DNA of 64,000 nucleotides from Hydractinia symbiolongicarpus (GCF_029227915.1 NC_079881.1:10198501-10262500), one strand, 5' to 3'; counted from the first letter of the stretch, positions 54,074-63,651 are shown. Numbers and translations are program-made. Notes: generated from the letters alone by a model not told the origin.

Positions 54074-54145
54074 GGTTCCATGGTGTAATGGTTAGAACTC
54101 AGGACTCTAAATCCTGCGATCCGAGTTCAAGTCTCGGTGGAACCT
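54074..54145 (+). tRNA. tRNA-Gln body with CTA (amber) anticodon
   Basis: U86. Second copy of the CTA gene (anticodon 54107-54109), with sequence as at 52889. Its upstream Val partner is truncated, so if Gln depends on the Val promoter it may be less expressed; its own A and B boxes are present. Confidence 0.87.
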
Positions 54146-54276
54146 GTGCCGTTATTTGTGCCTCGGAAGCACCTATTGGGCGTTTGGAAGCAACAGCACT
54201 TCAAATATTTTAGTCATTCGCAAGAAGACATTGTAATAACAACGTTCTTCTGAAATGCATCGGATTAGGGCACAGT

Positions 54277-54349
54277 GCCTTGTTAGCGCAGTAGGCAGCG
54301 CGTCAGTCTCATGATCTGAAGGCCGTGAGTTCGATCCTCACACAGGGCA
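54277..54349 (+). tRNA. tRNA-Met(CAT), elongator
   Basis: U86. It has the U84 changes, marking the two units as recent duplicates. Confidence 0.85.
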
Positions 54350-54413
54350 AGGCTTTTAAAAGCCGCAGTGAATCAAATGTTTGACGCCTATTACAAAACT
54401 AGCAACTCAACAA

Positions 54414-54486
54414 TGATTCCGCCCGGGCTCGAACCGGGGACCTTGCGCGTGTGAAGCGCACGTGATAACCGCTACACTACGGAATC
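54414..54486 (-). tRNA. tRNA-Val(CAC)
   Basis: U86, consensus. Confidence 0.95.
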
Positions 54487-54577
54487 CAATGAATTTTGGA
54501 ACCTATGACGAAGGAAAGCAATACAAGGCTAAAATAGCTAGAGAAAAAAGCAAAAACATGTCGTTTGTTAGTTGCCA

Positions 54578-54650
54578 GATTCCGTAGTGTAGTGGTTATC
54601 ACGTGCGCTTAACACGCGCAAGGTCCCCTGTTCGAGCCCGGGCGGAATCA
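54578..54650 (+). tRNA. tRNA-Val(AAC)
   Basis: U87. G52T. Confidence 0.84.
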
Positions 54651-54690
54651 TTGATGTTTCCGCGAAGCGAACCTCGGAAGAGCTTCTGTA

Positions 54691-54762
54691 GGTTCCATGG
54701 TGTAATGGTTAGCACTCAGGACTCTGAATCCTGCGATCCGAGTTCAAGTCTCGGTGGAACCT
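54691..54762 (+). tRNA. tRNA-Gln(CTG)
   Basis: U87, consensus. Confidence 0.95.
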
Positions 54763-54893
54763 GTGCCGTTAGTTGTGCCTCGGAAGCACCTATTGGGCGT
54801 TTGGAAGCAACGGCACTTGAAATATTTTAGTCATTTGCAAGAAGACATTGTAATAACAACGTTCTTCTGAAATGCACCGGATTAGGGCACAGT

Positions 54894-54966
54894 GCCTTGT
54901 TAGCGCAGTAGGCAGCGCGTCAGTCTCATAATCTGAAGGTCGTGAGTTCGATCCTCACACAGGGCA
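54894..54966 (+). tRNA. tRNA-Met(CAT), elongator
   Basis: U87, consensus. Confidence 0.95.
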
Positions 54967-55030
54967 AGGCTTTTAAAAGCCACAGTGAATCAAATGTTTG
55001 ACGCCTATTACAAAACTAGCAACTCAACAA

Positions 55031-55103
55031 TGATTCCGCCCGGGCTCGAATCGGGGACTTTGCGCGTGTGAAGTGCACGTGATAACCGCTATACTACGGA
55101 ATC
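55031..55103 (-). tRNA. tRNA-Val(CAC)
   Basis: U87. T-stem, anticodon-stem and A-box changes. Confidence 0.7.
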
Positions 55104-55194
55104 CAATGAATTTTGGAACCTATGACGAAGGAAAGAAATACAAGGCTAAAATAGCTAGAGAAAAAAGCAAAAACATGTCGCTTGTTAGTTGCCA

Positions 55195-55263
55195 GATTCC
55201 GTAGTGTAGTGGCACGTGCGCTTTACACGCGCAAGGTCCCCGGTTCGAGCCCGGGCGGAATCA
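55195..55263 (+). tRNA. tRNA-Val(TAC), 4 nt D-arm deletion
   Basis: U88. TTAT is missing after GTAGTGG, which shortens the D loop and stem. The same deletion recurs at 58891 and 60737. Confidence 0.6.
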
Positions 55264-55303
55264 TTGATGTTTCCGCGAAGCGAACCTCGGAAGAGCCTCT
55301 GTA

Positions 55304-55375
55304 GGTTCCATGGTGTAATGGTTAGCACTCAGGACTCTGAATCCTGCGATCCGAGTGCAAGTCCCGGTGGAACCT
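55304..55375 (+). tRNA. tRNA-Gln(CTG)
   Basis: U88. B box GTGCAAGTCC. Confidence 0.75.
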
Positions 55376-55506
55376 GTGCCGTTATTTGTGCCTCGGAAGC
55401 ACCTATTGGGCGTTTGGAAGCAACGGCACTTGAAATATTTTAGTAATTTGCAAGAAGACATTGTAATAACAACGTTCTTCTGAAATGCATCGGATTAGGG
55501 CACAGT

Positions 55507-55579
55507 GCCTTGTTAGCGCAGTAGGCAGCGCGTCAGTCTCATAATCTGAAGGTCGTGAGTTCGATCCTCACACAGGGCA
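55507..55579 (+). tRNA. tRNA-Met(CAT), elongator
   Basis: U88, consensus. Confidence 0.95.
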
Positions 55580-55643
55580 AGGCTTTTAAAAGCCGCAGTG
55601 AATCAAATGTTTGACGCCTATTACAAAACTAGCAACTCAACAA

Positions 55644-55716
55644 TGATCCCACCCGGGCTCGAGCCGGGGACCTTGCGCGTGTGAAGCGCACGTGATAACC
55701 GCTACACTACGGAATC
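55644..55716 (-). tRNA. tRNA-Val(CAC)
   Basis: U88. Two acceptor changes and one T-loop change. Confidence 0.76.
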
Positions 55717-55806
55717 CAATGAATTTTGGAACCTATGACGAAGGAAAGCAATACAAGGCTAAAATAGCTAGAGAAAAAGCAAAAGCATGTCGCTTGTTAG
55801 TTGCCA

Positions 55807-55879
55807 TATTCCGTAGTGTAGTGGTTATCACGTGCGCTTTACACGCGCAAGGTCCCCGGTTCGAGCCCGGGCGGAATCA
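55807..55879 (+). tRNA. tRNA-Val(TAC)
   Basis: U89. First base T instead of G breaks the terminal pair. Confidence 0.82.
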
Positions 55880-55919
55880 TTGACGTTTCCGCGAAGCGAA
55901 CCTCGGAAGAGCCTCTGTA

Positions 55920-55991
55920 GGTTCCATGGTGTAATGGTTAGAACTCAGGACTCTGAATCCTGCGATCCGAGTTCAAGTCTCGGTGGAACCT
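55920..55991 (+). tRNA. tRNA-Gln(CTG)
   Basis: U89. It shares the TTAGAAC D-stem change of the CTA genes but has a normal anticodon, so it may be their parent type. Confidence 0.86.
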
Positions 55992-56122
55992 GTGCCGTTA
56001 TTTGTGCTTTGGAAGCACCTATGGGGCGTTTGGAAGCAACGGCACTTCAAATATTTTAGTCATTTGCCAGAAGACATTGTAATAACAACGTTCTTCTGAA
56101 ATGCATCGATTTAGGGCTCAGT

Positions 56123-56195
56123 GCCTTGTTAGCGCAGTAGGCAGCGCGTCAGTCTCATAATCTGAAGGTCGTGAGTTCGATCCTCACACAGGGCA
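56123..56195 (+). tRNA. tRNA-Met(CAT), elongator
   Basis: U89, consensus. Confidence 0.95.
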
Positions 56196-56259
56196 AGGCT
56201 TTTAAAGGCCGCAGTGAATCAAATGTTTGACGCCTATTACGAAACTAGCAACTCAACAA

Positions 56260-56332
56260 TGATTCCGCCCGGGCTCGAACCGGGGACCTTGCGCGTGTGA
56301 AGCGCACGTGATTACCGCTACACTACGGAATC
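56260..56332 (-). tRNA. tRNA-Val(CAC)
   Basis: U89. D-loop change only. Confidence 0.92.
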
Positions 56333-56423
56333 CAATAATTTTTGGAATCTATGACGAAGGAAAGCAATACAAGGCTAAAATAGCTAGAGAAAAAAGCAAA
56401 AACATGTCGCTTGTTAGTTGCCA

Positions 56424-56496
56424 GATTCCGTAGTGTAGTGGTTATCACGTGCGCTTAACACGCGCAAGGTCCCCGGTTCGAGCCCGGGCGGAATCA
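56424..56496 (+). tRNA. tRNA-Val(AAC)
   Basis: U90, consensus. Confidence 0.95.
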
Positions 56497-56536
56497 TTGA
56501 TGTTTCCGCGAAGCGAACCTCGGAAGAGCTTCTGTA

Positions 56537-56608
56537 GGTTCCATGGTGTAATGGTTAGCACTCAGGACTCTGAATCCTGCGATCCGAGTTCAAGTCTCGG
56601 TGGAACCT
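56537..56608 (+). tRNA. tRNA-Gln(CTG)
   Basis: U90, consensus. Confidence 0.95.
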
Positions 56609-56739
56609 GTGCCGTTAGTTGTGCCTCGGAAGCACCTATTGGGCGTTTGGAAGCAACGGCACTTAAAATATTTTAGTCATTTGCAAGAAGACATTGTAAT
56701 AACAACTTTCTTCTGAAATGCATCGGATTAGGGCACAGT

Positions 56740-56812
56740 GCCTTGTTAGCGCAGTAGGCAGCGCGTCAGTCTCATAATCTGAAGGTCGTGAGTTCGATCC
56801 TCACACAGGGCA
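56740..56812 (+). tRNA. tRNA-Met(CAT), elongator
   Basis: U90, consensus. Confidence 0.95.
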
Positions 56813-56876
56813 AGGCTTTTAAAAGCCACAGTGAATCAAATGTTTGACGCCTATTACAAAACTAGCAACTCAACAA

Positions 56877-56949
56877 TGATTGCGCCCGGGCTCGAACCGG
56901 GGACCTTGCGCGTGTGAAGCGCACGTGATAACCGCTACACTACGGAATC
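56877..56949 (-). tRNA. tRNA-Val(CAC)
   Basis: U90. One acceptor mismatch. Confidence 0.86.
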
Positions 56950-57039
56950 TAATGATTTTTGGAACCTATGACGAAGGAAAGCAATACAAGGCTAAAATAG
57001 CTAGAGAAAAAGCAAAAGCATGTCGCTTGTTAGTTGCCA

Positions 57040-57112
57040 GACTCCGTAGTGTAGTGGTTATCACGTGCGCTTTACACGCGCAAGGTCCCCGGTTCGAGCC
57101 CGGGCGGAATCA
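57040..57112 (+). tRNA. tRNA-Val(TAC)
   Basis: U91. T3C. Confidence 0.86.
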
Positions 57113-57152
57113 TTGACGTTTCCGCGAAGCGAACCTCGGAAGAGCCTTTGTA

Positions 57153-57224
57153 GGTTCCATGGTGTAATGGTTAGAACACAGGACTCTGAATCCTGCGATC
57201 CGAGTTCAAGTCTCGGTGGAACCT
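57153..57224 (+). tRNA. tRNA-Gln(CTG)
   Basis: U91. D-stem change TTAGAACAC. Confidence 0.8.
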
Positions 57225-57355
57225 GTGCCGTTATTTGTGCTTTGGAAGCACCTATGGGGCGTTTGGAAGCAACGGCACTTCAAATATTTTAGTCATTTGC
57301 CAGAAGACATTGTAATAACAACGTTCTTCTGAAATGCATCGGATTAGGGCTCAGT

Positions 57356-57428
57356 GCCTTGTTAGCGCAGTAGGCAGCGCGTCAGTCTCATAATCTGAAG
57401 GTCGTGAGTTCGATCCTCACACAGGGCA
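57356..57428 (+). tRNA. tRNA-Met(CAT), elongator
   Basis: U91, consensus. Confidence 0.95.
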
Positions 57429-57492
57429 AGGCTTTTAAAAGCCGCAGTGAATCAAATGTTTGACGCCTATTACGAAACTAGCAACTCAACAA

Positions 57493-57565
57493 TGATTCCG
57501 CCCGGGCTCGAACCGGGGACCTTGCGCGTGTGAAGCGCACGTGATTACCGCTACAATACGGAATC
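57493..57565 (-). tRNA. tRNA-Val(CAC)
   Basis: U91. D-loop and A-box changes. Confidence 0.84.
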
Positions 57566-57656
57566 CAATGATTTTTGGAACCTATGACGAAGGAAAGCAA
57601 TACAAGGCTAAAATAGCTAGAGAAAAAAGCAAAAACATGTCGCTTGTTAGTTGCCA

Positions 57657-57729
57657 GATTCCGTAGTGTAGTGGTTATCACGTGCGCTTAACACGCGCAA
57701 GGTCCCCGGTTCGAGCCCGGGCGGAATCA
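57657..57729 (+). tRNA. tRNA-Val(AAC)
   Basis: U92, consensus. Confidence 0.95.
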
Positions 57730-57769
57730 TTGATGTTTCCGCGAAGCGAACCTCGGAAGAGCTTCTGTA

Positions 57770-57841
57770 GGTTCCATGGTGTAATGGTTAGCACTCAGGA
57801 CTCTGAATCCTGCGATCCGAGTTCAAGTCTCGGTGAAACCT
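57770..57841 (+). tRNA. tRNA-Gln(CTG)
   Basis: U92. One change at the T-stem/acceptor junction. Confidence 0.87.
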
Positions 57842-57972
57842 GTGCCGTTAGTTGTGCCTCGGAAGCACCTATTGGGCGTTTGGAAGCAACGGCACTTGAA
57901 ATATTTTAGTCATTTGCAAGAAGACATTGTAATAACAACGTTCTTCTGAAATGCATCGGATTAGGGCACAGT

Positions 57973-58045
57973 GCCTTGTTAGCGCAGTAGGCAGCGCGTC
58001 AGTCTCATAATCTGAAGGTCGTGAGTTCGATCCTCACACAGGGCA
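57973..58045 (+). tRNA. tRNA-Met(CAT), elongator
   Basis: U92, consensus. Confidence 0.95.
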
Positions 58046-58109
58046 AGGCTTTTAAAAGCCACAGTGAATCAATTGTTTGACGCCTATTACAAAACTAGCA
58101 ACTCAACAA

Positions 58110-58182
58110 TGATTCCGCCTGGGCTCGAACCGGGGACCTTGCGCGTGTGAAGCGCACGTGATAACCGCTACACTACGGAATC
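58110..58182 (-). tRNA. tRNA-Val(CAC)
   Basis: U92. One T-stem change. Confidence 0.88.
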
Positions 58183-58273
58183 CAATGAATTTTGGAACCT
58201 ATGACGAAGGAAAGAAATACAAGGCTAAAATAGCTAGAGAAAAAAGCAAAAACATGTCGCTTGTTAGTTGCCA

Positions 58274-58346
58274 GATTCCGTAGTGTAGTGGTTATCACGT
58301 GCGCTTAACACGCGCAAGGTCCCCGGTTCGAGCCCGGGCGGAATCA
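58274..58346 (+). tRNA. tRNA-Val(AAC)
   Basis: U93, consensus. Confidence 0.95.
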
Positions 58347-58386
58347 TTGATGTTTCCGCGAAGCGAACCTCGGAAGAGCCTCTGTA

Positions 58387-58458
58387 GGTTCCATGGTCTA
58401 ATTGTTAGCACTCACGACTCTGAATCCTGCGATCCGAGTTCAAGTCTCGGTGGAACCT
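58387..58458 (+). tRNA. tRNA-Gln(CTG)
   Basis: U93. D-stem, D-loop (ATTGTTAG) and anticodon-stem (G29C) changes. Confidence 0.66.
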
Positions 58459-58589
58459 GTGCCGTTAGTTGTGCCTCGGAAGCACCTATTGGGCGTTTGG
58501 AAGCAACGGCACTTCAAATATTTTAGTCATTTGCAAGAAGACATTGTAATAACAACGTTCTTCTGAAATGCATCGGATTAGGGCACAGT

Positions 58590-58662
58590 GCCTTGTTAGC
58601 GCAGTAGGCAGCGCGTCAGTCTCATAATCTGAACGTCGTGAGTTCGATCCTCACACAGGGCA
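58590..58662 (+). tRNA. tRNA-Met(CAT), elongator
   Basis: U93. Variable-loop change. Confidence 0.92.
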
Positions 58663-58726
58663 AGGCTTTTAAAAGCCGCAGTGAATCAAATGTTTGACGC
58701 CTATTACAAAACTAGCAACTCAACAA

Positions 58727-58799
58727 TGATTTCGCCCGGGCTCGAACCGGGGACCTTGCGCGTGTGAAGCGCACGTGATAACCGCTACACTACGGAATC
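58727..58799 (-). tRNA. tRNA-Val(CAC)
   Basis: U93. One acceptor mismatch. Confidence 0.86.
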
Positions 58800-58890
58800 C
58801 AATGAATTTTGGAACCTATGACGAAGGAAAGCAATACAAGGCTAAAATAGCTAGAGAAAAAAGCAAAAACATGTCACTTGTTAGTTGCCA

Positions 58891-58959
58891 GATTCCGTAG
58901 TGTAGTGGCACGTGCGCTTTACACGCGCAAGGTCCCCGGTTCGAGCCCGGGCGGAATCA
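58891..58959 (+). tRNA. tRNA-Val(TAC), 4 nt D-arm deletion
   Basis: U94. Same deletion as U88. Confidence 0.6.
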
Positions 58960-58999
58960 TTGATGTTTCCGCGAAGCGAACCTCGGAAGAGCCTCTGTA

Positions 59000-59071
59000 G
59001 GTTCCATGGTGTAATGGTTAGCACTCAGGACTCTGAATCCTGCGATCCGAGTTCAAGTCTCGGTGGAACAT
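59000..59071 (+). tRNA. tRNA-Gln(CTG)
   Basis: U94. C71A breaks the terminal acceptor pair. Confidence 0.84.
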
Positions 59072-59202
59072 GTGCCGTTAGTTGTGCCTCGGAAGCACCT
59101 ATTGGGCGTTTGGAAGCAACGGCACTTGAAATATTTTAGTCATTTGCAAGAAGACATTGTAATAACAACGTTCTTCTGAAATGCATCGGATTAGGGCACA
59201 TT

Positions 59203-59275
59203 GCCTTGTTAGCGCAGTAGGCAGCGCGTCAGTCTCATAATCTGAAGGTCGTGAGTTTGATCCTCACACAGGGCA
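59203..59275 (+). tRNA. tRNA-Met(CAT), elongator
   Basis: U94. T-loop TTTGA. Confidence 0.83.
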
Positions 59276-59339
59276 AGGCTTTTAAAAGCCGCAGTGAATC
59301 AAATGTTTGACGCCTATTACAAAACTAGCAACTCAACAA

Positions 59340-59412
59340 TGATTCCGCCCGGGCTCGAACCGGGGACCTTGCGCGTGTGAAGCGCACGTGATAACCGCTT
59401 CACTACGGAATC
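59340..59412 (-). tRNA. tRNA-Val(CAC)
   Basis: U94. One A-box base change. Confidence 0.89.
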
Positions 59413-59503
59413 CAATGAATTTTGAAACCTATGACAAAGGAAAGCAATACAAGGCTAAAATAGCTAGAGAAAAAAGCAAAAACATGTCGCTTGTTAGTTA
59501 CCA

Positions 59504-59576
59504 GATTCCGTAGTGTAGTTGTTATCACGTGCGCTTAACACGCGCAAGGTCCCCGGTTCGAGTCCGGGCGGAATCA
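59504..59576 (+). tRNA. tRNA-Val(AAC)
   Basis: U95. D-loop G17T and a T-loop change. Confidence 0.88.
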
Positions 59577-59616
59577 TTGATGTTTCCGCGAAGCGAACCT
59601 CGGAAGAGCCTCTGTA

Positions 59617-59688
59617 GGTTCCATGGTGTAATGGTTAGCACTCAGGACTCTGAATCCTGCGATCCGAGTTCAAGTCTCGGTGGAACCT
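59617..59688 (+). tRNA. tRNA-Gln(CTG)
   Basis: U95, consensus. Confidence 0.95.
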
Positions 59689-59818
59689 GTGCCGTTAGTT
59701 GTGCCTCGGAAGCACCTATTGGGCGTTTGGAAGCAACGGCCTTTCAAATATTTTAGTCATTTGCAAGAAGACATTGTAATAACAACTTCTTCTGAAATGC
59801 ATCGGATTAGGGCACAGT

Positions 59819-59891
59819 GCCTTGTTAGCGCAGTAGGCAGCGCGTCAGTCTCATAATCTGAAGGTCGTGAGTTCGATCCTCACACAGGGCA
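59819..59891 (+). tRNA. tRNA-Met(CAT), elongator
   Basis: U95, consensus. Confidence 0.95.
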
Positions 59892-59955
59892 AGGCTTTTA
59901 AAAGCCGCAGTGAATCAAATGTTTGACACCTATTACAAAACTAGCAACTTAACAA

Positions 59956-60028
59956 TGATTCCGCCCGGGCTCGAACCGGGGACCTTGCGCGTGTGAAGCG
60001 CACGTGATAACCGCTACACTACGGAATC
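59956..60028 (-). tRNA. tRNA-Val(CAC)
   Basis: U95, consensus. Confidence 0.95.
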
Positions 60029-60119
60029 CAATGAATTTTGGAACCTATGACGGAGGAAAGAAATACAAGGCTGAAATAGCTAGAGAAAAAAGCAAAAACA
60101 TGTCGCTTGTTAGTTGCCA

Positions 60120-60192
60120 GATTCCGTAGTGTAGTGGTTATCACGTGCGCTTAACACGCGCAAGGTCTCCGGTTCGAGCCCGGGTGGAATCA
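60120..60192 (+). tRNA. tRNA-Val(AAC)
   Basis: U96. One T-stem wobble and one acceptor wobble. Confidence 0.88.
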
Positions 60193-60232
60193 TTGATGTT
60201 TCCGCGAAGCGAACCTCGGAAGAGCCTCTGTA

Positions 60233-60304
60233 GGTTCCATGGTGTAATGGTTAGCACTCAGGACTCTGAATCCTGCGATCCGAGTTCAAGTCTCGGTGGA
60301 ACCT
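60233..60304 (+). tRNA. tRNA-Gln(CTG)
   Basis: U96, consensus. Confidence 0.95.
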
Positions 60305-60435
60305 GTGCCGTTAGTTGTGCCTCGGAAGCACCTATTGGGCGTTTGGAAGCAACGGCACTTCAAATATTTTAGTCATTTGCAAGAAGACATTGTAATAACA
60401 ACGTTCTTCTGAAATGCATCGGATTAGGGCACAGT

Positions 60436-60508
60436 GCCTTGTTAGCGCAGTAGGCAGCGCGTCAGTCTCATAATCTGAAGGTCGTGAGTTCGATCCTCAC
60501 ACAGGGCA
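60436..60508 (+). tRNA. tRNA-Met(CAT), elongator
   Basis: U96, consensus. Confidence 0.95.
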
Positions 60509-60572
60509 AGGCTTTTAAAAGCCGCAGTGAATCAAATGTTTGACGCCTATTACAAAACTAGCAACTCAACAA

Positions 60573-60645
60573 TGATTTCGCCCGGGCTCGAACCGGGGAC
60601 CTTGCGCGTGTGAAGCGCACGTGATAACCGCTACACTACGGAATC
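60573..60645 (-). tRNA. tRNA-Val(CAC)
   Basis: U96. One acceptor mismatch. Confidence 0.86.
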
Positions 60646-60736
60646 CAATGAATTTTGGAACCTATGACGAAGGAAAGCAATACAAGGCTAAAATAGCTAG
60701 AGAAAAAAGCAAAGACATGTCGCTTGTTAGTTGCCA

Positions 60737-60805
60737 GATTCCGTAGTGTAGTGGCACGTGCGCTTTACACGCGCAAGGTCCCCGGTTCGAGCCCGGGCGG
60801 AATCA
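60737..60805 (+). tRNA. tRNA-Val(TAC), 4 nt D-arm deletion
   Basis: U97. Same deletion as U88 and U94. Confidence 0.6.
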
Positions 60806-60845
60806 TTGATGTTTCCGCGAAGCGAACCTCGGAAGACCCTCTGTA

Positions 60846-60917
60846 GGTTCCATGGTGTAATGGTTAGCACTCAGGACTCTGAATCCTGCGATCCGAGTTC
60901 AAGTCTCGGTGGAACCT
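60846..60917 (+). tRNA. tRNA-Gln(CTG)
   Basis: U97, consensus. Confidence 0.95.
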
Positions 60918-61048
60918 GTGCCGTTATTTGTGCCTCGGAAGCACCTATTGGGCGTTTGGAAGCAACGGCACTTCAAATATTTTAGTCATTTGCAAGAAGA
61001 CATTGTAATAAAAACGTTCTTCGGAAATGCATCGGATTAGGGCACAGT

Positions 61049-61121
61049 GCCTTGTTAGCGCAGTAGGCAGCGCGTCAGTCTCATAATCTGAAGGTCGTGA
61101 GTTCGATCCTCACACAGGGCA
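61049..61121 (+). tRNA. tRNA-Met(CAT), elongator
   Basis: U97, consensus. Confidence 0.95.
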
Positions 61122-61185
61122 AGGCTTTTAAAAGCCGCAGTGAATCAAATGTTTGACGCCTATTACAAAACTAGCAACTCAACAA

Positions 61186-61258
61186 TGATTTCGCCCGGGC
61201 TCGAACCGGGGACCTTGCGCGTGTGAAGCGCACGTGATAACCGCTACACTACGGAATC
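61186..61258 (-). tRNA. tRNA-Val(CAC)
   Basis: U97. One acceptor mismatch. Confidence 0.86.
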
Positions 61259-61348
61259 CAATGAATTTTGGAACCTATGACGAAGGAAAGCAATACAAGG
61301 CTAAAATAGCTAGAGAAAAAGCAAAAACATGTCGCTTGTTAGTTGCCA

Positions 61349-61421
61349 GATTCCGTAGTGTAGTGGTTATCACGTGCGCTTAACACGCGCAAGGTCCCCG
61401 GTTCGAGCCCGGGCGGAATCA
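61349..61421 (+). tRNA. tRNA-Val(AAC)
   Basis: U98, consensus. Confidence 0.95.
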
Positions 61422-61461
61422 TTGATGTTTCCGCGAAGCGAACCTCGGAAGAGCTTCTGTA

Positions 61462-61533
61462 GGTTCCATGGTGTAATGGTTAGCACTCAGGACTCTGAAT
61501 CCTGCGATCCGAGTTCAAGTCTCGATGGAACCT
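61462..61533 (+). tRNA. tRNA-Gln(CTG)
   Basis: U98. One T-stem mismatch (CTCGATGG). Confidence 0.85.
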
Positions 61534-61664
61534 GTGCCGTTAGTTGTGCCTCGGAAGCACCTATTGGGCGTTTGGAAGCAACGGCACTTCAAATATTTTA
61601 GTCATTTGCAAGAAGACATTGTAATAAAAACGTTCTTCTGAAATGCATCGGATTAGGGCACAGT

Positions 61665-61737
61665 GCCTTGTTAGCGCAGTAGGCAGCGCGTCAGTCTCAT
61701 AATCTGAAGGTCGTGAGTTCGATCCTCACACAGGGCA
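61665..61737 (+). tRNA. tRNA-Met(CAT), elongator
   Basis: U98, consensus. Confidence 0.95.
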
Positions 61738-61801
61738 AGGCTTTTAAAAGCCGCAGTGAATCAAATGTTTGACGCCTATTACAAAACTAGCAACTCAACA
61801 A

Positions 61802-61874
61802 TGATTCCGCCCGGGCTCGAACCGGGGACCTTGCGCGTGTGAAGCGCACGTGATAACCGCTACACTACGGAATC
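61802..61874 (-). tRNA. tRNA-Val(CAC)
   Basis: U98, consensus. Confidence 0.95.
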
Positions 61875-61965
61875 CAATGAATTTTGGAACCTATGTCGAA
61901 GGAAAGAAATACAAGGCTAAAATAGCTAGAGAAAAAAGCAAAAACATGTCGCTTGTTAGTTGCCA

Positions 61966-62038
61966 GGTTCCGTAGTGTAGTGGTTATCACGTGCGCTTAA
62001 CACGCGCAAGGTCCCCGGTTCGTGCCCGGGCGGAATCA
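61966..62038 (+). tRNA. tRNA-Val(AAC)
   Basis: U99. Acceptor A2G wobble and T-loop TTCGTGC (A58T). Confidence 0.78.
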
Positions 62039-62078
62039 TTGATGTTTCCGCGAAGCGAACCTCGGAAGAGCCTCTGTA

Positions 62079-62150
62079 GGTTCCATGGTGTAATGGTTAG
62101 CACTCAGGACTCTGAATCCTGCGATCCGAGTTCAAGTCTCGGTGGAACCT
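62079..62150 (+). tRNA. tRNA-Gln(CTG)
   Basis: U99, consensus. Confidence 0.95.
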
Positions 62151-62281
62151 GTGCCGTTAGTTGTGCCTCGGAAGCACCTATTGGGCGTTTGGAAGCAACG
62201 GCACTTCACATATTTTAGTCATTTGCAAGAAGACATTGTAATAACAACGTTCTTCTGAAATGCATCGGATTAGGGCACAGT

Positions 62282-62354
62282 GCCTTGTTAGCGCAGTAGG
62301 CAGCGCGTCAGTCTCATAATCTGAAGGTCGTGAGTTCGATCCTCACACAGGGCA
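62282..62354 (+). tRNA. tRNA-Met(CAT), elongator
   Basis: U99, consensus. Confidence 0.95.
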
Positions 62355-62418
62355 AGGCTTTTAAAAGCCGCAGTGAATCAAATGTTTGACGCCTATTACA
62401 AAACTAGCAACTCAACAA

Positions 62419-62491
62419 TGATTTCGCCCGGGCTCGAACCGGGGACCTTGCGCGTGTGAAGCGCACGTGATAACCGCTACACTACGGAATC
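62419..62491 (-). tRNA. tRNA-Val(CAC)
   Basis: U99. One acceptor mismatch. Confidence 0.86.
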
Positions 62492-62581
62492 CAATGAATT
62501 TTGGAACCTATGACGAAGGAAAGCAATACAAGGCTAAAATAGCTAGAGAAAAAGCAAAAACATGTCGCTTGTTAGTTGCCA

Positions 62582-62654
62582 GATTCCGTAGTGTAGTGGT
62601 TATCACGTGCGCTTAACACGCGCAAGGTCCCCGGTTCGAGCCCGGGCGGAATCA
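62582..62654 (+). tRNA. tRNA-Val(AAC)
   Basis: U100, consensus. Confidence 0.95.
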
Positions 62655-62694
62655 TTGATGTTTCCGCGAAGCGAACCTCGGAAGAGCTTCTGTA

Positions 62695-62766
62695 GGTTCC
62701 ATGGTGTAATGGTTAGCACTCAGGACTCTGAATCCTGCGATCCGAGTTCAAGTCTCGATGGAACCT
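62695..62766 (+). tRNA. tRNA-Gln(CTG)
   Basis: U100. T-stem mismatch as in U98. Confidence 0.85.
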
Positions 62767-62897
62767 GTGCCGTTAGTTGTGCCTCGGAAGCACCTATTGG
62801 GCGTTTGGAAGCAACGGCACTTCAAATATTTTAGTCATTTGCAAGAAGACATTGTAATAAAAACGTTCTTCGGAAATGCATCGGATTAGGGCACAGT

Positions 62898-62970
62898 GCC
62901 TTGTTAGCGCAGTAGGCAGCGCGTCAGTCTCATAATCTGAAGGTCGTGAGTTCGATCCTCACACAGGGCA
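62898..62970 (+). tRNA. tRNA-Met(CAT), elongator
   Basis: U100, consensus. Confidence 0.95.
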
Positions 62971-63034
62971 AGGCTTTTAAAAGCCGCAGTGAATCAAATG
63001 TTTGACGCCTTTTACAAAACTAGCAACTCAACAA

Positions 63035-63107
63035 TGATTTCGCCCGGGCTCGAACCGGGGACCTTGCGCGTGTGAAGCGCACGTGATAACCGCTACACTA
63101 CGGAATC
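63035..63107 (-). tRNA. tRNA-Val(CAC)
   Basis: U100. One acceptor mismatch. Confidence 0.86.
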
Positions 63108-63198
63108 CAATGAATTTTGGAACCTATGACGAAGGAAAGCAATACAAGGCTAAAATAGCTAGAGAAAAAAGCAAAAACATGTCGCTTGTTAGTTGCCA

Positions 63199-63271
63199 GA
63201 TTCCGTAGTGTAGTGGTTATCACGTGCGCTTTACACGCGCAAGGTCCCCGGTTCGAGCCCGGGCGGAAACA
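63199..63271 (+). tRNA. tRNA-Val(TAC)
   Basis: U101. T71A acceptor mismatch. Confidence 0.85.
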
Positions 63272-63311
63272 TTGATGTTTCCGCGAAGCGAACCTCGGAA
63301 GAGCCTCTGTA

Positions 63312-63383
63312 GGTTCCATGGTGTAATGGTTAGCACTCAGGACTCTGAATCCTGCGATCCGAGTTCAAGTCTCGGTGGAACCT
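63312..63383 (+). tRNA. tRNA-Gln(CTG)
   Basis: U101, consensus. Confidence 0.95.
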
Positions 63384-63514
63384 GTGCCGTTAGTTGTGCC
63401 TCGGAAGCCCCTATTGGGCGTTTGGAAGCAACGGCACTTCAAATATTTTAGTCATTTGCAAGAAGACATTGTAATAACAACGTTCTTCTGAAATGCATCG
63501 GATTAGGGCACAGT

Positions 63515-63587
63515 GCCTTGTTAGCGCAGTAGGCAGCGCGTCAGTCTCATAATCTGAAGGTCGTGAGTTCGATCCTCACACAGGGCA
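63515..63587 (+). tRNA. tRNA-Met(CAT), elongator
   Basis: U101, consensus. Confidence 0.95.
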
Positions 63588-63651
63588 AGGCTTTTAAAAG
63601 CCGCAGTGAATCAAATGTTTGACGCCAATTACAAAACTAGCAACTTAACAA

